DNA of 64,000 nt. Origin: Aquimarina atlantica. GTDB lineage: Bacteria > Bacteroidota > Bacteroidia > Flavobacteriales > Flavobacteriaceae. The stretch is from assembly GCF_000626715.1 (NCBI RefSeq), contig NZ_AQRA01000001.1, forward strand, positions 744,001 through 808,000, given 5' to 3'. Below, piece by piece: positions 34,445-43,205 of the stretch (positions within the stretch are counted from its first letter, which is position 1; each line of letters starts with the position of its first letter). Made by a program: the position numbers and the translations under genes. The notes beneath the pieces were generated by a model. It did not search any database. It was given only the letters and a program-made list of their open reading frames with translations, and had not been told where the DNA came from.

Positions 34445-34810
34445 TCAATTTAAGAAGTTCCATTTTTCAGGGAGATATTTCTTCCACCCTCTATCATAAG
34501 TATTCCAATACAATAAATCGTTATTATTCCAGAAAACATATATAATTTCCCCAATTTTAAACGGTTTACTTGAACTATCAGCATAACGTAATTTTCTAAT
34601 CACGTAATCTCCATTTTCTAAGTGAATTTTTACATAAGGGTAATTCAGTAGCGTATAGTCATTCCGCATGGGTGCTTTTTCTCTTATATATTTAACAACC
34701 TCCGCCTCAATTTTTAAAGCATTAGATCTTAATTTAATAAATTGGATTTTTGTATAAATCATGTAAATTAAGATTCCAATTCCGATAATTACAATATTCC
34801 AAATTTCCAT
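34445..34810 (-). CDS. Cassette 20: DUF3592-like membrane protein, copy 2
   Basis: A 121-residue near-identical paralogue of copy 1: extra Gly-Ile in the TM (IGIGILIY), and K-I-Q, AEVV, KAPM and NGDY where copy 1 has K-T-Q, AEIV, KGPM and NEDY. The attC and both cassette ends are also shared, so the whole cassette was duplicated. Copy 1 shows slightly fewer features of the presumed ancestor than can be decided here. Confidence 0.72.
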   Translation of the reverse strand: MEIWNIVIIGIGILIYMIYTKIQFIKLRSNALKIEAEVVKYIREKAPMRNDYTLLNYPYVKIHLENGDYVIRKLRYADSSSKPFKIGEIIYVFWNNNDLLYWNTYDRGWKKYLPEKWNFLN

Positions 34811-34825
34811 TTATTTGTAATGTTT

Positions 34826-34891
34826 GGTAACGTCTCTTGTATGTTGCGTTTGCCAGCCGAAGGCTGCATATGCAATATACAAACTGTTACC
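34826..34891 (-). repeat. attC-like site 21 (family D)
   Basis: Left core GGTAAC, right core GTTACC; same short arms as site 17. Confidence 0.9.
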
Positions 34892-34904
34892 AGTAGGTTT
34901 TGTT

Positions 34905-35414
34905 TCAATCAAAGAAAAATTTCTTGAAATCACTTAAATCCATAACCGCAACATTACTCTTATTTGAATATAATCTCCTTAATCTATTTATAGCTTGATT
35001 TTTTAATTTTGAGCTAAAAATAAATAAATTTGGGCTGTAAATTGTAGGGGAATGTCCAAGTAGCCCCTTAGAGTTAGATACTTTAGAATCCAATTCAGAT
35101 TTTTTAATATTATTTACGTTCTTATAATTTAGTCGTAATTCACACAATACTGTTCTCTTTTCATTTCCAGATTTCGATCCAAAAGAGAAATCCATAGTCT
35201 TGCGTGCGTTTCTTTTTTCTTTTCTAGCTAAGTTACTTTCAACCTTATCTAAGTTCAAACAAATTTCTTCAGAGAATGGTGATTTTTTAGCCCCGTCTGA
35301 TATACAAATGGAATCAATAGATTCAATACAATCAAGAAATTTTAGGCATAGAGGATGCCTTTTAGTAGTATTTTCGCAATACTTCCATTTATTCTGTGGA
35401 GCCATATAAATCAA
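34905..35414 (-). CDS. Cassette 21: partner of the AAA ATPase, unknown
   Basis: A 169-residue basic protein (start ATG 35414 or 35405, MAPQNKWKYCE). It overlaps the ATPase gene by 26 bp, so translation is coupled. Residues DFSFGSKSGNEKRTVLCELRLNY and ESNLARKEKRNARK stand out, but I recognise no nuclease or other effector motif with confidence. By analogy with two-gene ATPase-effector systems it may be the effector. Confidence 0.65.
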   Translation of the reverse strand: MIYMAPQNKWKYCENTTKRHPLCLKFLDCIESIDSICISDGAKKSPFSEEICLNLDKVESNLARKEKRNARKTMDFSFGSKSGNEKRTVLCELRLNYKNVNNIKKSELDSKVSNSKGLLGHSPTIYSPNLFIFSSKLKNQAINRLRRLYSNKSNVAVMDLSDFKKFFFD

Positions 35415-36720
35415 TCCTTTCTAATGCAATATTGAAAGAAGAAAAAATATCTTCTATCTCAATTCCTAAATTAATGTAATCGTATTGATGAGTCTTCTCA
35501 ACTCTTTGGGCAAGATAGAATAGTACATTAGAAATAGTTTCTTCTTTTTCAGAAATATATTTTAACGCACTGATCATATCCGGATGGTGACTTGCTATTA
35601 GAAACTTAGCTCCAGTTTTTTTATTAAGAAGTACAATAAGTCTAGCATATTCAACAACCCATTGTGGATGTAGATGAACTTCAGGTTCATCAATAATTAG
35701 AAGTGTTTTATCATTTAGAAATCCATTTTTATAGAGCATCTGAAGAATAGCAAAAGATTTCAATCCTGTAGCACATTCTAATAGATTAAATTCCTCTCCA
35801 TCATTTCGTCTATATACAAACGTTTTGTCAGATATTTCTTTGTCATCAACCTTTACATCTCCTTTAATGATTTCTTCTTTAAAGATAGAGTCAATATCAT
35901 TAAAATTCTTTGTAGTATTTTTTTTATTTAAAAGTTCATTAATGTCCTCCCAATGCGATCTTTCAGCATAAAAATCAATGCCCAAAATCATAGGTGTATC
36001 TATATAAGCTACATTTTGGATTGAATGAATGGGAGTTAATTTCTTTTGGGATCTATCTATAATGGGAACATCATATTCGAACAAATTAAAAGTTCTTTTT
36101 AGAGGAGTGTCATAAAATGCTTCTTCCAATATCTCATCTAATACTGATATTGGTCTTGATTCTTTAATTTTAATTGATTTTTTTACTGATTGATTTACTA
36201 GGAATTTAAGTCTTTCCAAAAGTTCTACAATACTTGTAGTTTCATCAATCTTTTCAGAGTAAAAAGAATCCCCTAATATCCTCTTAATTCGGTCAAGTCT
36301 TTTTTGGAGTTGGGGCCTGTTTTGAAAGTTTGAAATTTCATTAACGGCTTCAATTAGAAATTCAATTGCAGATAATGTCGCATTATCAGTTTCAAAGAAG
36401 GTAAGTGAAGTTTCGTCTCTATAAAATCGTCTAAACGAATTTCTAATTTTTAAATATTCATCTTTATCTAGGAAATACGATAATTCTCTAGTTAATTGAT
36501 CAAGAGTTCTGTTTATATGACTTAATTCATCTCTTAATTTATTATCAACGATTTTATCAAAATTAATTGAAGTCTTTAGAAGATTATACAACAATTTTGA
36601 TATAGTACTTTTTCCACTTCCATTTTCTCCAGTAATAACAGTTATACCATTAAGAATGATATCTGCATTCTTAATTGATCTGATGTTTTTAAGATTTATA
36701 TTTATCTGATTATTGAGCAT
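35389..36720 (-). CDS. Cassette 21: AAA15/OLD-type ABC-like ATPase
   Basis: A 443-residue ATPase: Walker A GENGSGKST (about 32-40), coiled central region (about 55-240), ABC signature-like LLECATGLKSF (about 308), Walker B LLIIDEPEVHLHPQW (about 338) and H-loop ASHHPD. These are SMC/RecF-like AAA_15/AAA_21 ATPases found in OLD, Septu, PARIS and related antiphage systems. No TOPRIM domain is fused. With its overlapping partner it forms a two-gene cassette. Cassette ends match (GTTACCAGTA / TACTGGTAAC). Confidence 0.85.
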   Translation of the reverse strand: MLNNQININLKNIRSIKNADIILNGITVITGENGSGKSTISKLLYNLLKTSINFDKIVDNKLRDELSHINRTLDQLTRELSYFLDKDEYLKIRNSFRRFYRDETSLTFFETDNATLSAIEFLIEAVNEISNFQNRPQLQKRLDRIKRILGDSFYSEKIDETTSIVELLERLKFLVNQSVKKSIKIKESRPISVLDEILEEAFYDTPLKRTFNLFEYDVPIIDRSQKKLTPIHSIQNVAYIDTPMILGIDFYAERSHWEDINELLNKKNTTKNFNDIDSIFKEEIIKGDVKVDDKEISDKTFVYRRNDGEEFNLLECATGLKSFAILQMLYKNGFLNDKTLLIIDEPEVHLHPQWVVEYARLIVLLNKKTGAKFLIASHHPDMISALKYISEKEETISNVLFYLAQRVEKTHQYDYINLGIEIEDIFSSFNIALERIDLYGSTE

Positions 36721-36736
36721 AAATATTTATTTCAAA

Positions 36737-36744
36737 CAAATATA
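36737..36744 (-). promoter_or_regulatory. Candidate cassette-borne -7 element for the ATPase gene
   Basis: On the minus strand TATATTTG fits TAnnTTTG exactly, 17 nt before the ATPase start codon. No clear TTTG lies 19-21 nt further upstream, so it is only a candidate. It would let this cassette be expressed without the array promoter. Confidence 0.4.
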
Positions 36745-36822
36745 ATTATTAATGGAAGTAAATAGCTTAAATGGCTAAAATATATAGTTTCATTTTTTAT
36801 AAGTAATTTTTATTGGCTTACT

Positions 36823-36872
36823 GGTAACGGTTAGTATAAAAACCGTTTTAATGGTTTTTATACCTTGTTAGG
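36823..36872 (-). repeat. attC-like site 22 (shortest, 50 bp)
   Basis: Left core GGTAAC, right core GTTAGG; almost perfect arms GTATAAAAACCGTT / AATGGTTTTTATAC with a single G.T pair. Confidence 0.9.
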
Positions 36873-36889
36873 CAATGTTTATTTCTTTT

Positions 36890-37855
36890 CTATAATCCAA
36901 TCATTATATATTTAATAGTCTCATCACTATTAAAGAAAATTTCCAAATTCGGTTCACGATACCAAAATCTCTCTTGTTTTCCACCACCACTTTTTCGTTC
37001 ATCAGGTTTCGGTAGTTTTCGTTCAATTTTTCTTTTTTTGTATTTAAAGCTTATGTTGTTCCATAATGTTCCTTTATAATCTTTGGTAAGAAAAATCCGT
37101 ATCAAAGAATCATTTGAAGCAAATTTAAACTCAATTCCATCTGGACTATTTTCAATGAAGTAACTATCATTATGATAACTATTAATTGTATCATTCCCCA
37201 ATCTTTGCATTAACATTTCAAGGTTTTTATTATCCACTCGAAGTCCGATAACTTTTTTTAAGTCAGTAAATTTTATATTCTCTGAATTGTTCTCATAATT
37301 CTTATTGTCAATACAAGGATATTTGATATTATCCTCTTTAGTTAATCTTTCAAATATTCGCTCACTATTAGGCATTTTGACTTTTTCTTTTAAAATCAAT
37401 TTTTTATCCCAATAGTTATAGGCTAAATCAATTTGTTCTTGAGTAATATCTTGTCCTTTTTCGGAAGTCCATTCCCAAGTTATGCCATTATAAACGTGAT
37501 GCCACCCAATGGATTCTTTACAATTTTTATAAATATATTTTGTTCCGATTCCGTTAATCTTACGTTTTTTATCATCAAAAATTCTTGTCAATATTACATG
37601 TATTGCAACTGATTTTTCTGGATTCTTTAATGCTTTTAGTAACTTTTCCTTAGTTGGCTCACCTATTTCTACTAATTCATTTGAAATTGAATCAGATTGA
37701 GTTAAAACCAAAATATAATTACAATCTATTGTAACAGATTCCCAGCTCAATTTATCTATCAGTTCAGAAATGCGTTTTTCAGACACGTCTTGTCCAGATG
37801 ATAAGGCGGTCATCATACAAAAGACTAAAAGTAAAACGGTTTTCTCTATGTTCAT
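36890..37855 (-). CDS. Cassette 22: secreted hypothetical protein
   Basis: A 321-residue protein with signal peptide (1-21, ALSSGQD). HEAT-like N-terminal helices (LVEIGEPTKEKLLKALKNPEKSVAIHVIL) are followed by WHHVYNGITWEW and a C-terminal beta domain (SPDGIEFKFASND, LEIFFNSDETIKYIMIGL). No family recognised. Cassette ends match (GTTAGGCAAT / ATTGCCTAAC). Confidence 0.7.
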   Translation of the reverse strand: MNIEKTVLLLVFCMMTALSSGQDVSEKRISELIDKLSWESVTIDCNYILVLTQSDSISNELVEIGEPTKEKLLKALKNPEKSVAIHVILTRIFDDKKRKINGIGTKYIYKNCKESIGWHHVYNGITWEWTSEKGQDITQEQIDLAYNYWDKKLILKEKVKMPNSERIFERLTKEDNIKYPCIDNKNYENNSENIKFTDLKKVIGLRVDNKNLEMLMQRLGNDTINSYHNDSYFIENSPDGIEFKFASNDSLIRIFLTKDYKGTLWNNISFKYKKRKIERKLPKPDERKSGGGKQERFWYREPNLEIFFNSDETIKYIMIGL

Positions 37856-37864
37856 TTAATATTG

Positions 37865-37993
37865 CCTAACGGCCTAGGCTATGAGTAGTTGCGTGGTTTA
37901 GCACTTAACTTTACAAGTATGCACCGAACTGAAAATCCGAGAGGATTTTCAGAAGTAGACTAGAACCAGCAATTACTTATAGCCATTGTTGTG
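37865..37993 (-). repeat. attC-like site 23 (family C)
   Basis: Left core CCTAAC, right core GTTGTG; GGCTATGAGTAGTTGC arm as in sites 7 and 35, with a different tip hairpin (GAAAATCC-GAGAGGATTTTC). Confidence 0.9.
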
Positions 37994-38000
37994 TGTAGTT

Positions 38001-38492
38001 TTATTCTATTACAAGTTCAACTCTTATTTGTCCGTCTTCGGCTCTAAAATCCCGATTGAACACTTTTTTTCCAATAATCTCTTTTGCCTCTATCATTTTA
38101 TCGAGATACCCTCCAAATTCAAAAATAAACTTATTAGAGTTCGGCTTATTTTTAGATTCCAGAAAATCTGAAACGTGCATTAAATATTTGTCCAAAATAT
38201 CCTCTAAAGGATATTGGTTGTTAGTTTCGTCAGATTGTAATTCATAAGATAAAGTCATTCTATACTTGGCTTCATGTTCATCATTTAAGTCCAAATAAAT
38301 ACCATCCTCAACTTGTTTGTAACGTTTTTGGTTTTCGTATTTCTTAAGTTTCACCAATATAATATTCTTCATCACACTATATTCCATACGCAGTTCTTGA
38401 TTGGCTGAAGAGCTGGAATCTTTTTTCCCCGATTGTCCAAATAGATTACTGAATAGTCCCATAGTTAGAATTAAAACTAATATTTTTCTCAT
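38001..38492 (-). CDS. Cassette 23: secreted hypothetical protein
   Basis: A 163-residue protein with signal peptide (1-19, NLFGQS), Ser-rich linker and a mostly helical domain. No family recognised. Cassette ends match (GTTGTGTGTA / TACACACAAC). Confidence 0.65.
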   Translation of the reverse strand: MRKILVLILTMGLFSNLFGQSGKKDSSSSANQELRMEYSVMKNIILVKLKKYENQKRYKQVEDGIYLDLNDEHEAKYRMTLSYELQSDETNNQYPLEDILDKYLMHVSDFLESKNKPNSNKFIFEFGGYLDKMIEAKEIIGKKVFNRDFRAEDGQIRVELVIE

Positions 38493-38514
38493 TTCTCGTG
38501 TTTCTCAAATTACA

Positions 38515-38581
38515 CACAACGGTAAATATAACAAACGTTGTTGTCTCAAAAGGCAACTATGTTTTGTTATATAGTGTTATC
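38515..38581 (-). repeat. attC-like site 24 (family E)
   Basis: Left core CACAAC, right core GTTATC; near copy of site 18. Confidence 0.9.
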
Positions 38582-38588
38582 TACTTTT

Positions 38589-39404
38589 TTAATATTCATT
38601 TTCTCGAATTTCAGTTAAAACTATTCCAAGCCAATTTGTCCCTTTCCATTTTTTCCTGTCAAGACAATTTTTATCAGATTCGTGGAGTCCAATTCCCCAT
38701 ATTTTGTCATCAGGACTAGATTCCACAATTGTTTTACCTTCCGTGTCTATTAGTTTGGACTCTAAATCAGGATTTTGTTTAAATTTTAATAGATTGCCGT
38801 TATAAACAATTTCCATACATTTTGAATTCCATATTTTTACGTTAAAATTCTTAACTTCTCTTCCTAATTCCTTGCATTTTCTTGAGTTTGAAGTTTCTAA
38901 TATTTTATTTGCTGTATTTTTATCATTAAATAACAATGCTTTATGGTACATCATATATTGTTCTGCACTTGAAAATTCAATATTATATTCCTTAAAGTTA
39001 CACTTGTACCACTGGGAAAATGGGTGTTTTGTTTCCCAAAAGAGGCTGTAATTTTCGATGTTCGATTTCTCTTTTCTTAAAAAACCACAATTCAATATTT
39101 TCTTTTCGTTTGATAAGAGATAATTAAATTCATCGTAGAAAAAGTATTGATTGTCAAATTGAAAATTAAGTCCTCGACTATAATGGTTGTTTTTTATATA
39201 ATTTAAATATGAACAGTCATCTGACCATTCACTAACATATTCTTGTTTTTGATGCACTCTATTATGAATTTCTCTAGCAAAAGGAGTGTTTGGATTTTCA
39301 ACCCAATCATCAAGTTCAAATTCAATATCAACACTCAGATCCATTTCGAAATCTAGGCTCTTACAAGTTCCTATTTTGTAATGATAAAAGTATAAATCGT
39401 GCAT
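38589..39404 (-). CDS. Cassette 24: NADAR-domain protein (YbiA-like) with N-terminal extension
   Basis: A 271-residue protein. The C-terminal 160 residues fit NADAR/YbiA: FWETKHPFSQWYKCNF, IEFSSAEQYMMYHKALLFND, VESSPDDKIWGIGLHESD and WKGTNWLGIVLTEIR. NADAR enzymes cleave N-glycosidic bonds in ADP-ribose/riboflavin derivatives and some reverse ADP-ribosylation of DNA. The first about 110 residues (DLYFYHYKIGTCKSLDFEMD) are an uncharacterised extension. Cassette ends match (GTTATCTAC / GTAGATAAC). Confidence 0.85.
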   Translation of the reverse strand: MHDLYFYHYKIGTCKSLDFEMDLSVDIEFELDDWVENPNTPFAREIHNRVHQKQEYVSEWSDDCSYLNYIKNNHYSRGLNFQFDNQYFFYDEFNYLLSNEKKILNCGFLRKEKSNIENYSLFWETKHPFSQWYKCNFKEYNIEFSSAEQYMMYHKALLFNDKNTANKILETSNSRKCKELGREVKNFNVKIWNSKCMEIVYNGNLLKFKQNPDLESKLIDTEGKTIVESSPDDKIWGIGLHESDKNCLDRKKWKGTNWLGIVLTEIRENEY

Positions 39405-39418
39405 TTTTTGTAATTGTA

Positions 39419-39586
39419 GATAACGCTAAATATATGAATCGGAGCAAGGCAAACATACCTGAACCAATTGATTTATCTGCGCATTTTTATTTCTTGTTTA
39501 ATTTATAAAAATCTAGCGCCATTGAAAAAAGGAAAAGACCTCTCGATCTGGCACTAAACTGCTCTGATTTTATATATAATGTTAGC
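39419..39586 (-). repeat. attC-like site 25 (family A, diverged)
   Basis: Left core GATAAC, right core GTTAGC; arms ATATATGAATCGGAGCA / TGCTCTGATTTTATATAT. Its right core gives cassette 25 its TAA stop. Confidence 0.88.
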
Positions 39587-40025
39587 AACCGTATTTTTTG
39601 TTTGCATCCAAAAAAACAGAATCTTCATAATCCAATACTTTGAATCTCAAAGCCCATTTAATTCCGAGATCTCTTATATCTTCTTCAATATCATTAAAAG
39701 ACCTCCTTATTCTTAATTCGTCAGTATTTTTAATTTTCAACTTTTTAAAGTCACATTTTATTCCAAATGAGTATCTGCCAAAAACAAAGGCATATATTTC
39801 CCCATTCTCAGGGTTTAATAAAGTTCCGTGATCATTTATTGCCCATTTATTATCATCAGGAATATTTTTAGCAAACTTATCCCATAAATCATTTAATCCT
39901 TCGTGATAGAAATACTGCTCTTTTGGTTTGGAATAAATTTTTAGTTTGTCAGAACCTTTAATTTTAAGAAATTCAAGAACCTTTATGTTTTCTTGGTTAT
40001 TTAGTATACGATCTTCTAAAGTCAT
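39582..40025 (-). CDS. Cassette 25: hypothetical protein
   Basis: A 147-residue cytosolic protein with INDHGTLLNPENGEIYAFVFGRYSFGIKCDF near the middle, reminiscent of small immunity-type folds but not assignable. Stop TAA comes from the attC core TGCTAAC. Cassette ends match (GTTAGCAACC / GGTTGCTAAC). Confidence 0.65.
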   Translation of the reverse strand: MTLEDRILNNQENIKVLEFLKIKGSDKLKIYSKPKEQYFYHEGLNDLWDKFAKNIPDDNKWAINDHGTLLNPENGEIYAFVFGRYSFGIKCDFKKLKIKNTDELRIRRSFNDIEEDIRDLGIKWALRFKVLDYEDSVFLDANKKYGC

Positions 40026-40035
40026 TTTTATGGTT

Positions 40036-40204
40036 GCTAACGTTTAATATATGTGTCATAGCAGAGCAAAATGTTACCTTGCTTTTCGGTTTTTCTGCAC
40101 ATTGGTTGCTAACTTTTACTTCTTGCAAGCGATGTGCCTTACCAAAAATACAACAACCATTCGATTCATCACCTAGCTGCTATGATCACATATATGGTGT
40201 TGTG
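40036..40204 (-). repeat. attC-like site 26 (family A)
   Basis: Left core GCTAAC, right core GTTGTG; typical family A body. Confidence 0.93.
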
Positions 40205-40212
40205 TACAGTTT

Positions 40213-40746
40213 TTATATTTCTCTTAATACTTTTCCGTTGTAGAATTCAAACTCCAACCATATTTTTTTGTCATTTGAATCGGGTAATCTTTTGATAGAT
40301 TTTGCATCGTCAATCCCAAAGAATTCATCATTTATTTCAAAATCATATCTTGTTTGACCAATTTCTCGTTCAAATATCCAATAATTCTTTAAAACATATA
40401 TATATGGTTTCGCAATGACACTTTTCGATGTTTCGCGAATTTGAATTTCACTATCAATTTTTACAGAATTTTGGTTAACTAATGCAAATCCAATAATCGT
40501 TAGAAAAGGAATCATCATAGGTAATAAACTCAATCCGATAAGAACGATCAGAATTCCTCCATAAATTTTAGCCCAAATCCTTTTGATGTTTTTAAAAACT
40601 ATATAAAAAGTACTAATAAACCAAACCCATAGTATGATTCTGTCAACCGAATTACCTCTAAAAGAAATATCAAATGTTATATAAAGAATTAAATCAATTA
40701 ACATCAAGGTTGTAATTCCAATGTATATTTTGATTTCTTTATTCAT
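40213..40746 (-). CDS. Cassette 26: multi-pass membrane protein, unknown
   Basis: About 177 residues from ATG 40746 (MNKEIKIYIGITTLMLIDLI); the frame further upstream is attC. Three or four TM segments in the first 100 residues, then a soluble C-terminal domain (YVLKNYWIFEREIGQTRYDFEIN). No family recognised. Cassette ends match (GTTGTGTACA / TGTACACAAC). Confidence 0.65.
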   Translation of the reverse strand: MNKEIKIYIGITTLMLIDLILYITFDISFRGNSVDRIILWVWFISTFYIVFKNIKRIWAKIYGGILIVLIGLSLLPMMIPFLTIIGFALVNQNSVKIDSEIQIRETSKSVIAKPYIYVLKNYWIFEREIGQTRYDFEINDEFFGIDDAKSIKRLPDSNDKKIWLEFEFYNGKVLREI

Positions 40747-40770
40747 TTTTTCAAGAAGTTCTGAATTGTA

Positions 40771-40897
40771 CACAACGGTCTTGTGTATGGCTCGTTGCGG
40801 AAAATCAGCTATGATTTTCCGCCGTAACCGAAAGATAGCAAATTGCAATGAATTCCGATTAGGAATTCAGCTGCAATGAGCTATACACGTTGTTACC
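40771..40897 (-). repeat. attC-like site 27 (singleton)
   Basis: Left core CACAAC, right core GTTACC; arms GTGTATGGCTCGTTGCGG / CTGCAATGAGCTATACAC with three G.T pairs. Its core supplies a stop codon. Confidence 0.9.
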
Positions 40898-41591
40898 TGC
40901 TGGCTTTTATTTTTTCAATTTTATATCTATCCATTCCGCAATGGGAATTCAGAACTTCGATTTCCTCTTCGTTCTTTGTTATAAATCCAATGAATTTATT
41001 CTCATAATCTTTCCAAGTTCCACCAATTGGTGTTTCTCTACAAGTCTCTACCAAACTAAAAACTTGTTTTCCGATTTGAGTTATCATTCCACCTGATTTT
41101 GCACCAACATTCAGAGACCTTACTCGTTCTGATAGCTCTTTTTCAAGTCCGTTCCATTCCATAAGTCCATATTTTGAGTCAGATTTAATTCGGTCAAAAG
41201 TGTTTTTAGCATTTTTTTGATTGTCAAATGTTGCCACAAAAAGTATAAAATGTTCATAATAATTGGGTTCAGATTTTTGTGGATAATTTTTGCTTGAATA
41301 AGCAACTATTTTTTCAAGTCCATCAGATTTGAATATTAGCAGATGGTTTGGCTTCTCCAATTTTGTCACATCAAATTCTTGAGTTCTGATATTTTCTTTT
41401 AATACTTCTTTCGCAAAGAGCTCAGCAAATAGTGAATAATCAGTATCCAATTCCGATTCTGTTTTTAACTCTGATTTAGATTCGATAATTATTGATTCCG
41501 AATTCTGTTCAGGTTTCTGCTTTTCCGTTTTTTTGTTGCAAGAGCAAAGAAGCAAAATCATTGTTATCAGTATGTTGTGTCGGATTCTCAT
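40893..41591 (-). CDS. Cassette 27: lipoprotein, unknown
   Basis: A 232-residue lipoprotein (MILLLCSCNKK) with an acidic linker and an alpha/beta domain of about 160 residues (FVATFDNQKNAKNTFDRIKSD, VRSLNVGAKSGGMITQIGKQVFSLVETC). Stop TAA is part of the attC core GGTAAC. Cassette ends match (GTTACCTGC / GCAGGTAAC). Confidence 0.7.
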   Translation of the reverse strand: MRIRHNILITMILLLCSCNKKTEKQKPEQNSESIIIESKSELKTESELDTDYSLFAELFAKEVLKENIRTQEFDVTKLEKPNHLLIFKSDGLEKIVAYSSKNYPQKSEPNYYEHFILFVATFDNQKNAKNTFDRIKSDSKYGLMEWNGLEKELSERVRSLNVGAKSGGMITQIGKQVFSLVETCRETPIGGTWKDYENKFIGFITKNEEEIEVLNSHCGMDRYKIEKIKASR

Positions 41592-41604
41592 TTTTCAGCT
41601 TGCA

Positions 41605-41733
41605 GGTAACGTTTACTGTATGGTTAGTAGTGTATTAAAATACTATAATTTTAAGAAAGCAGTGAATTCTGTAAAAAAAGCACCTAACTTTGATCTTAAC
41701 TGTTTGTAACTATTAACTATACAGATTGTTGTA
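41605..41733 (-). repeat. attC-like site 28 (singleton)
   Basis: Left core GGTAAC, right core GTTGTA; outer arms CTGTATGGTTAGTAG / CTATTAACTATACAG. Confidence 0.85.
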
Positions 41734-41740
41734 CATAGTT

Positions 41741-43009
41741 TTATTCGAAAATATGTTTCCAAATTTTACCTCTATATCCTGTAATCAAACCAGTATTATT
41801 GTAAAAATCAATATCAAGAGTATATTCGAAATCCTTAAAATCAAATTTATTAATCCAGTTTTTACCTCCATCATAAGTTTCAAATATAATGTGATTACCG
41901 TAATTTATATTTGATGAAACGCCTATTCCTTTATCTTTACTAGTGAAGAAAAAATCATGTATTCTTTTATTGCTGGTTTCTTCCCAATTTGAAGATATAT
42001 CATTTGTAAAAAATAACCTGTCTTCAAAACCGGAAGTTTTTCTTATCTGATAAGCTTTTGAATCATTAATTAATTGAACATTATTAATGACTTTATCAAA
42101 AGTGGAATAATTGAAAATACTACCTGTTTTTTTAATTAATATCGGTTCATTTCCATTTGGACCGCTTTCTCCTGAAGCAACTAAAGTATTGTTAAAGACA
42201 CTCAAATTAAAGAACTCCGTGTAACCACTTCCTTCATTACTGTTTGGGAAATCATAAATCAAATCAAAATTTAAGTTATCATCAGTTTGATATATTTCTC
42301 CTTTAGTGGTTAGTAAATATCCATTTGTTGGTGAAGAGAAATATATTTGAATAATAGATTTGTAGGCGAAATTATTTTCGAAAATTTTATTAAAAGTTAT
42401 ACCTCCATCATTAGTGTAGTAAAGTATAGAATTCCAATCATCATAAATTTCTACCCATCCTAAACTTTCGTTTATAAAAAACATAGAAGAGCCTATATAA
42501 TATCCAAAATCTTTTATTAATTCCCAATCATATCCTCCATCAATTGTTTTATACAATTTTGAACCTGCTGCGACAAAAGCGGTTTTGTCATTAACTATTT
42601 TTACACTTTTAACGTCATCATGGTTAAAATTAAATTTCAAAGGAAAAGTTCCAATAAGATTTAATGAGGTTGAATTTATAAGAGAATTATTTTGAAAAAT
42701 AAATAGTTCAAAAAGTTCATTATTTAGCGTAGGAACTATAACTTTTATTTCTTCTAAACTCTTTTCAAGGGGTGCTATTTCACTTAAGTTTTCAAGCTCA
42801 TCATCAATAGTTTTAAACTTAAAACTTGTAATTTTATCTAAATTATTACCATTAATGACTATTGTATCTCCAATTCTTACTTTTTTTTGAATTATTTCTA
42901 ATATTTCAATTTCATTTGAACTAGAATCTGGTTCCATTGGTTCTTCATCGTTAGAATTAGAGCAAGAAATAAAGACTAAAGCAATAATAAATGTAAATGT
43001 GTATTTCAT
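41741..43009 (-). CDS. Cassette 28: lipoprotein with IPT-like and BNR/Ycf48-like propeller domains
   Basis: A 422-residue lipoprotein (VFISCSNSNDEEP). An IPT/TIG-like domain (IGDTIVINGNNLDKITSFKF, about 45-115) precedes a beta-propeller with repeated Asp-box-type motifs KTIDGGYDWELI, YTNDGGITFNKIF, QTDDNLNFDLI and ETYDGGKNWINKF. The same architecture is widespread in surface lipoproteins of Bacteroidetes. Cassette ends match (GTTGTACATA / TATGTACAAC). Confidence 0.8.
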   Translation of the reverse strand: MKYTFTFIIALVFISCSNSNDEEPMEPDSSSNEIEILEIIQKKVRIGDTIVINGNNLDKITSFKFKTIDDELENLSEIAPLEKSLEEIKVIVPTLNNELFELFIFQNNSLINSTSLNLIGTFPLKFNFNHDDVKSVKIVNDKTAFVAAGSKLYKTIDGGYDWELIKDFGYYIGSSMFFINESLGWVEIYDDWNSILYYTNDGGITFNKIFENNFAYKSIIQIYFSSPTNGYLLTTKGEIYQTDDNLNFDLIYDFPNSNEGSGYTEFFNLSVFNNTLVASGESGPNGNEPILIKKTGSIFNYSTFDKVINNVQLINDSKAYQIRKTSGFEDRLFFTNDISSNWEETSNKRIHDFFFTSKDKGIGVSSNINYGNHIIFETYDGGKNWINKFDFKDFEYTLDIDFYNNTGLITGYRGKIWKHIFE

Positions 43010-43028
43010 AGGTCTATTTTAAATTATG

Positions 43029-43197
43029 TACAACGTTTAATATATGTGTCGTAGCAGAGCAAAATGTTACCCAATTATCGACAAAAACTGCGCATTGGTT
43101 GCTAACTTTTCCATTCCGCAAGCATTGCGCCTTACCAAAAATACAATAACCATTCGATTTATCACTTAGCTGCTATGATCACATATATGTTGTTGTG
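43029..43197 (-). repeat. attC-like site 29 (family A)
   Basis: Left core TACAAC, right core GTTGTG; body with the CCAATTATCGACAAAAACTGCGC variant seen also in site 37. Confidence 0.93.
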
Positions 43198-43205
43198 TAC
43201 AGTTT

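Noticed and set aside
33689-34499. Plus-strand open frames recurring in family A sites (33717-33926, 34236-34499, 40034-40243 and similar)
   Set aside because: They lie inside the attC-like palindromes, are conserved only because the sites are, and have no start context or family likeness.
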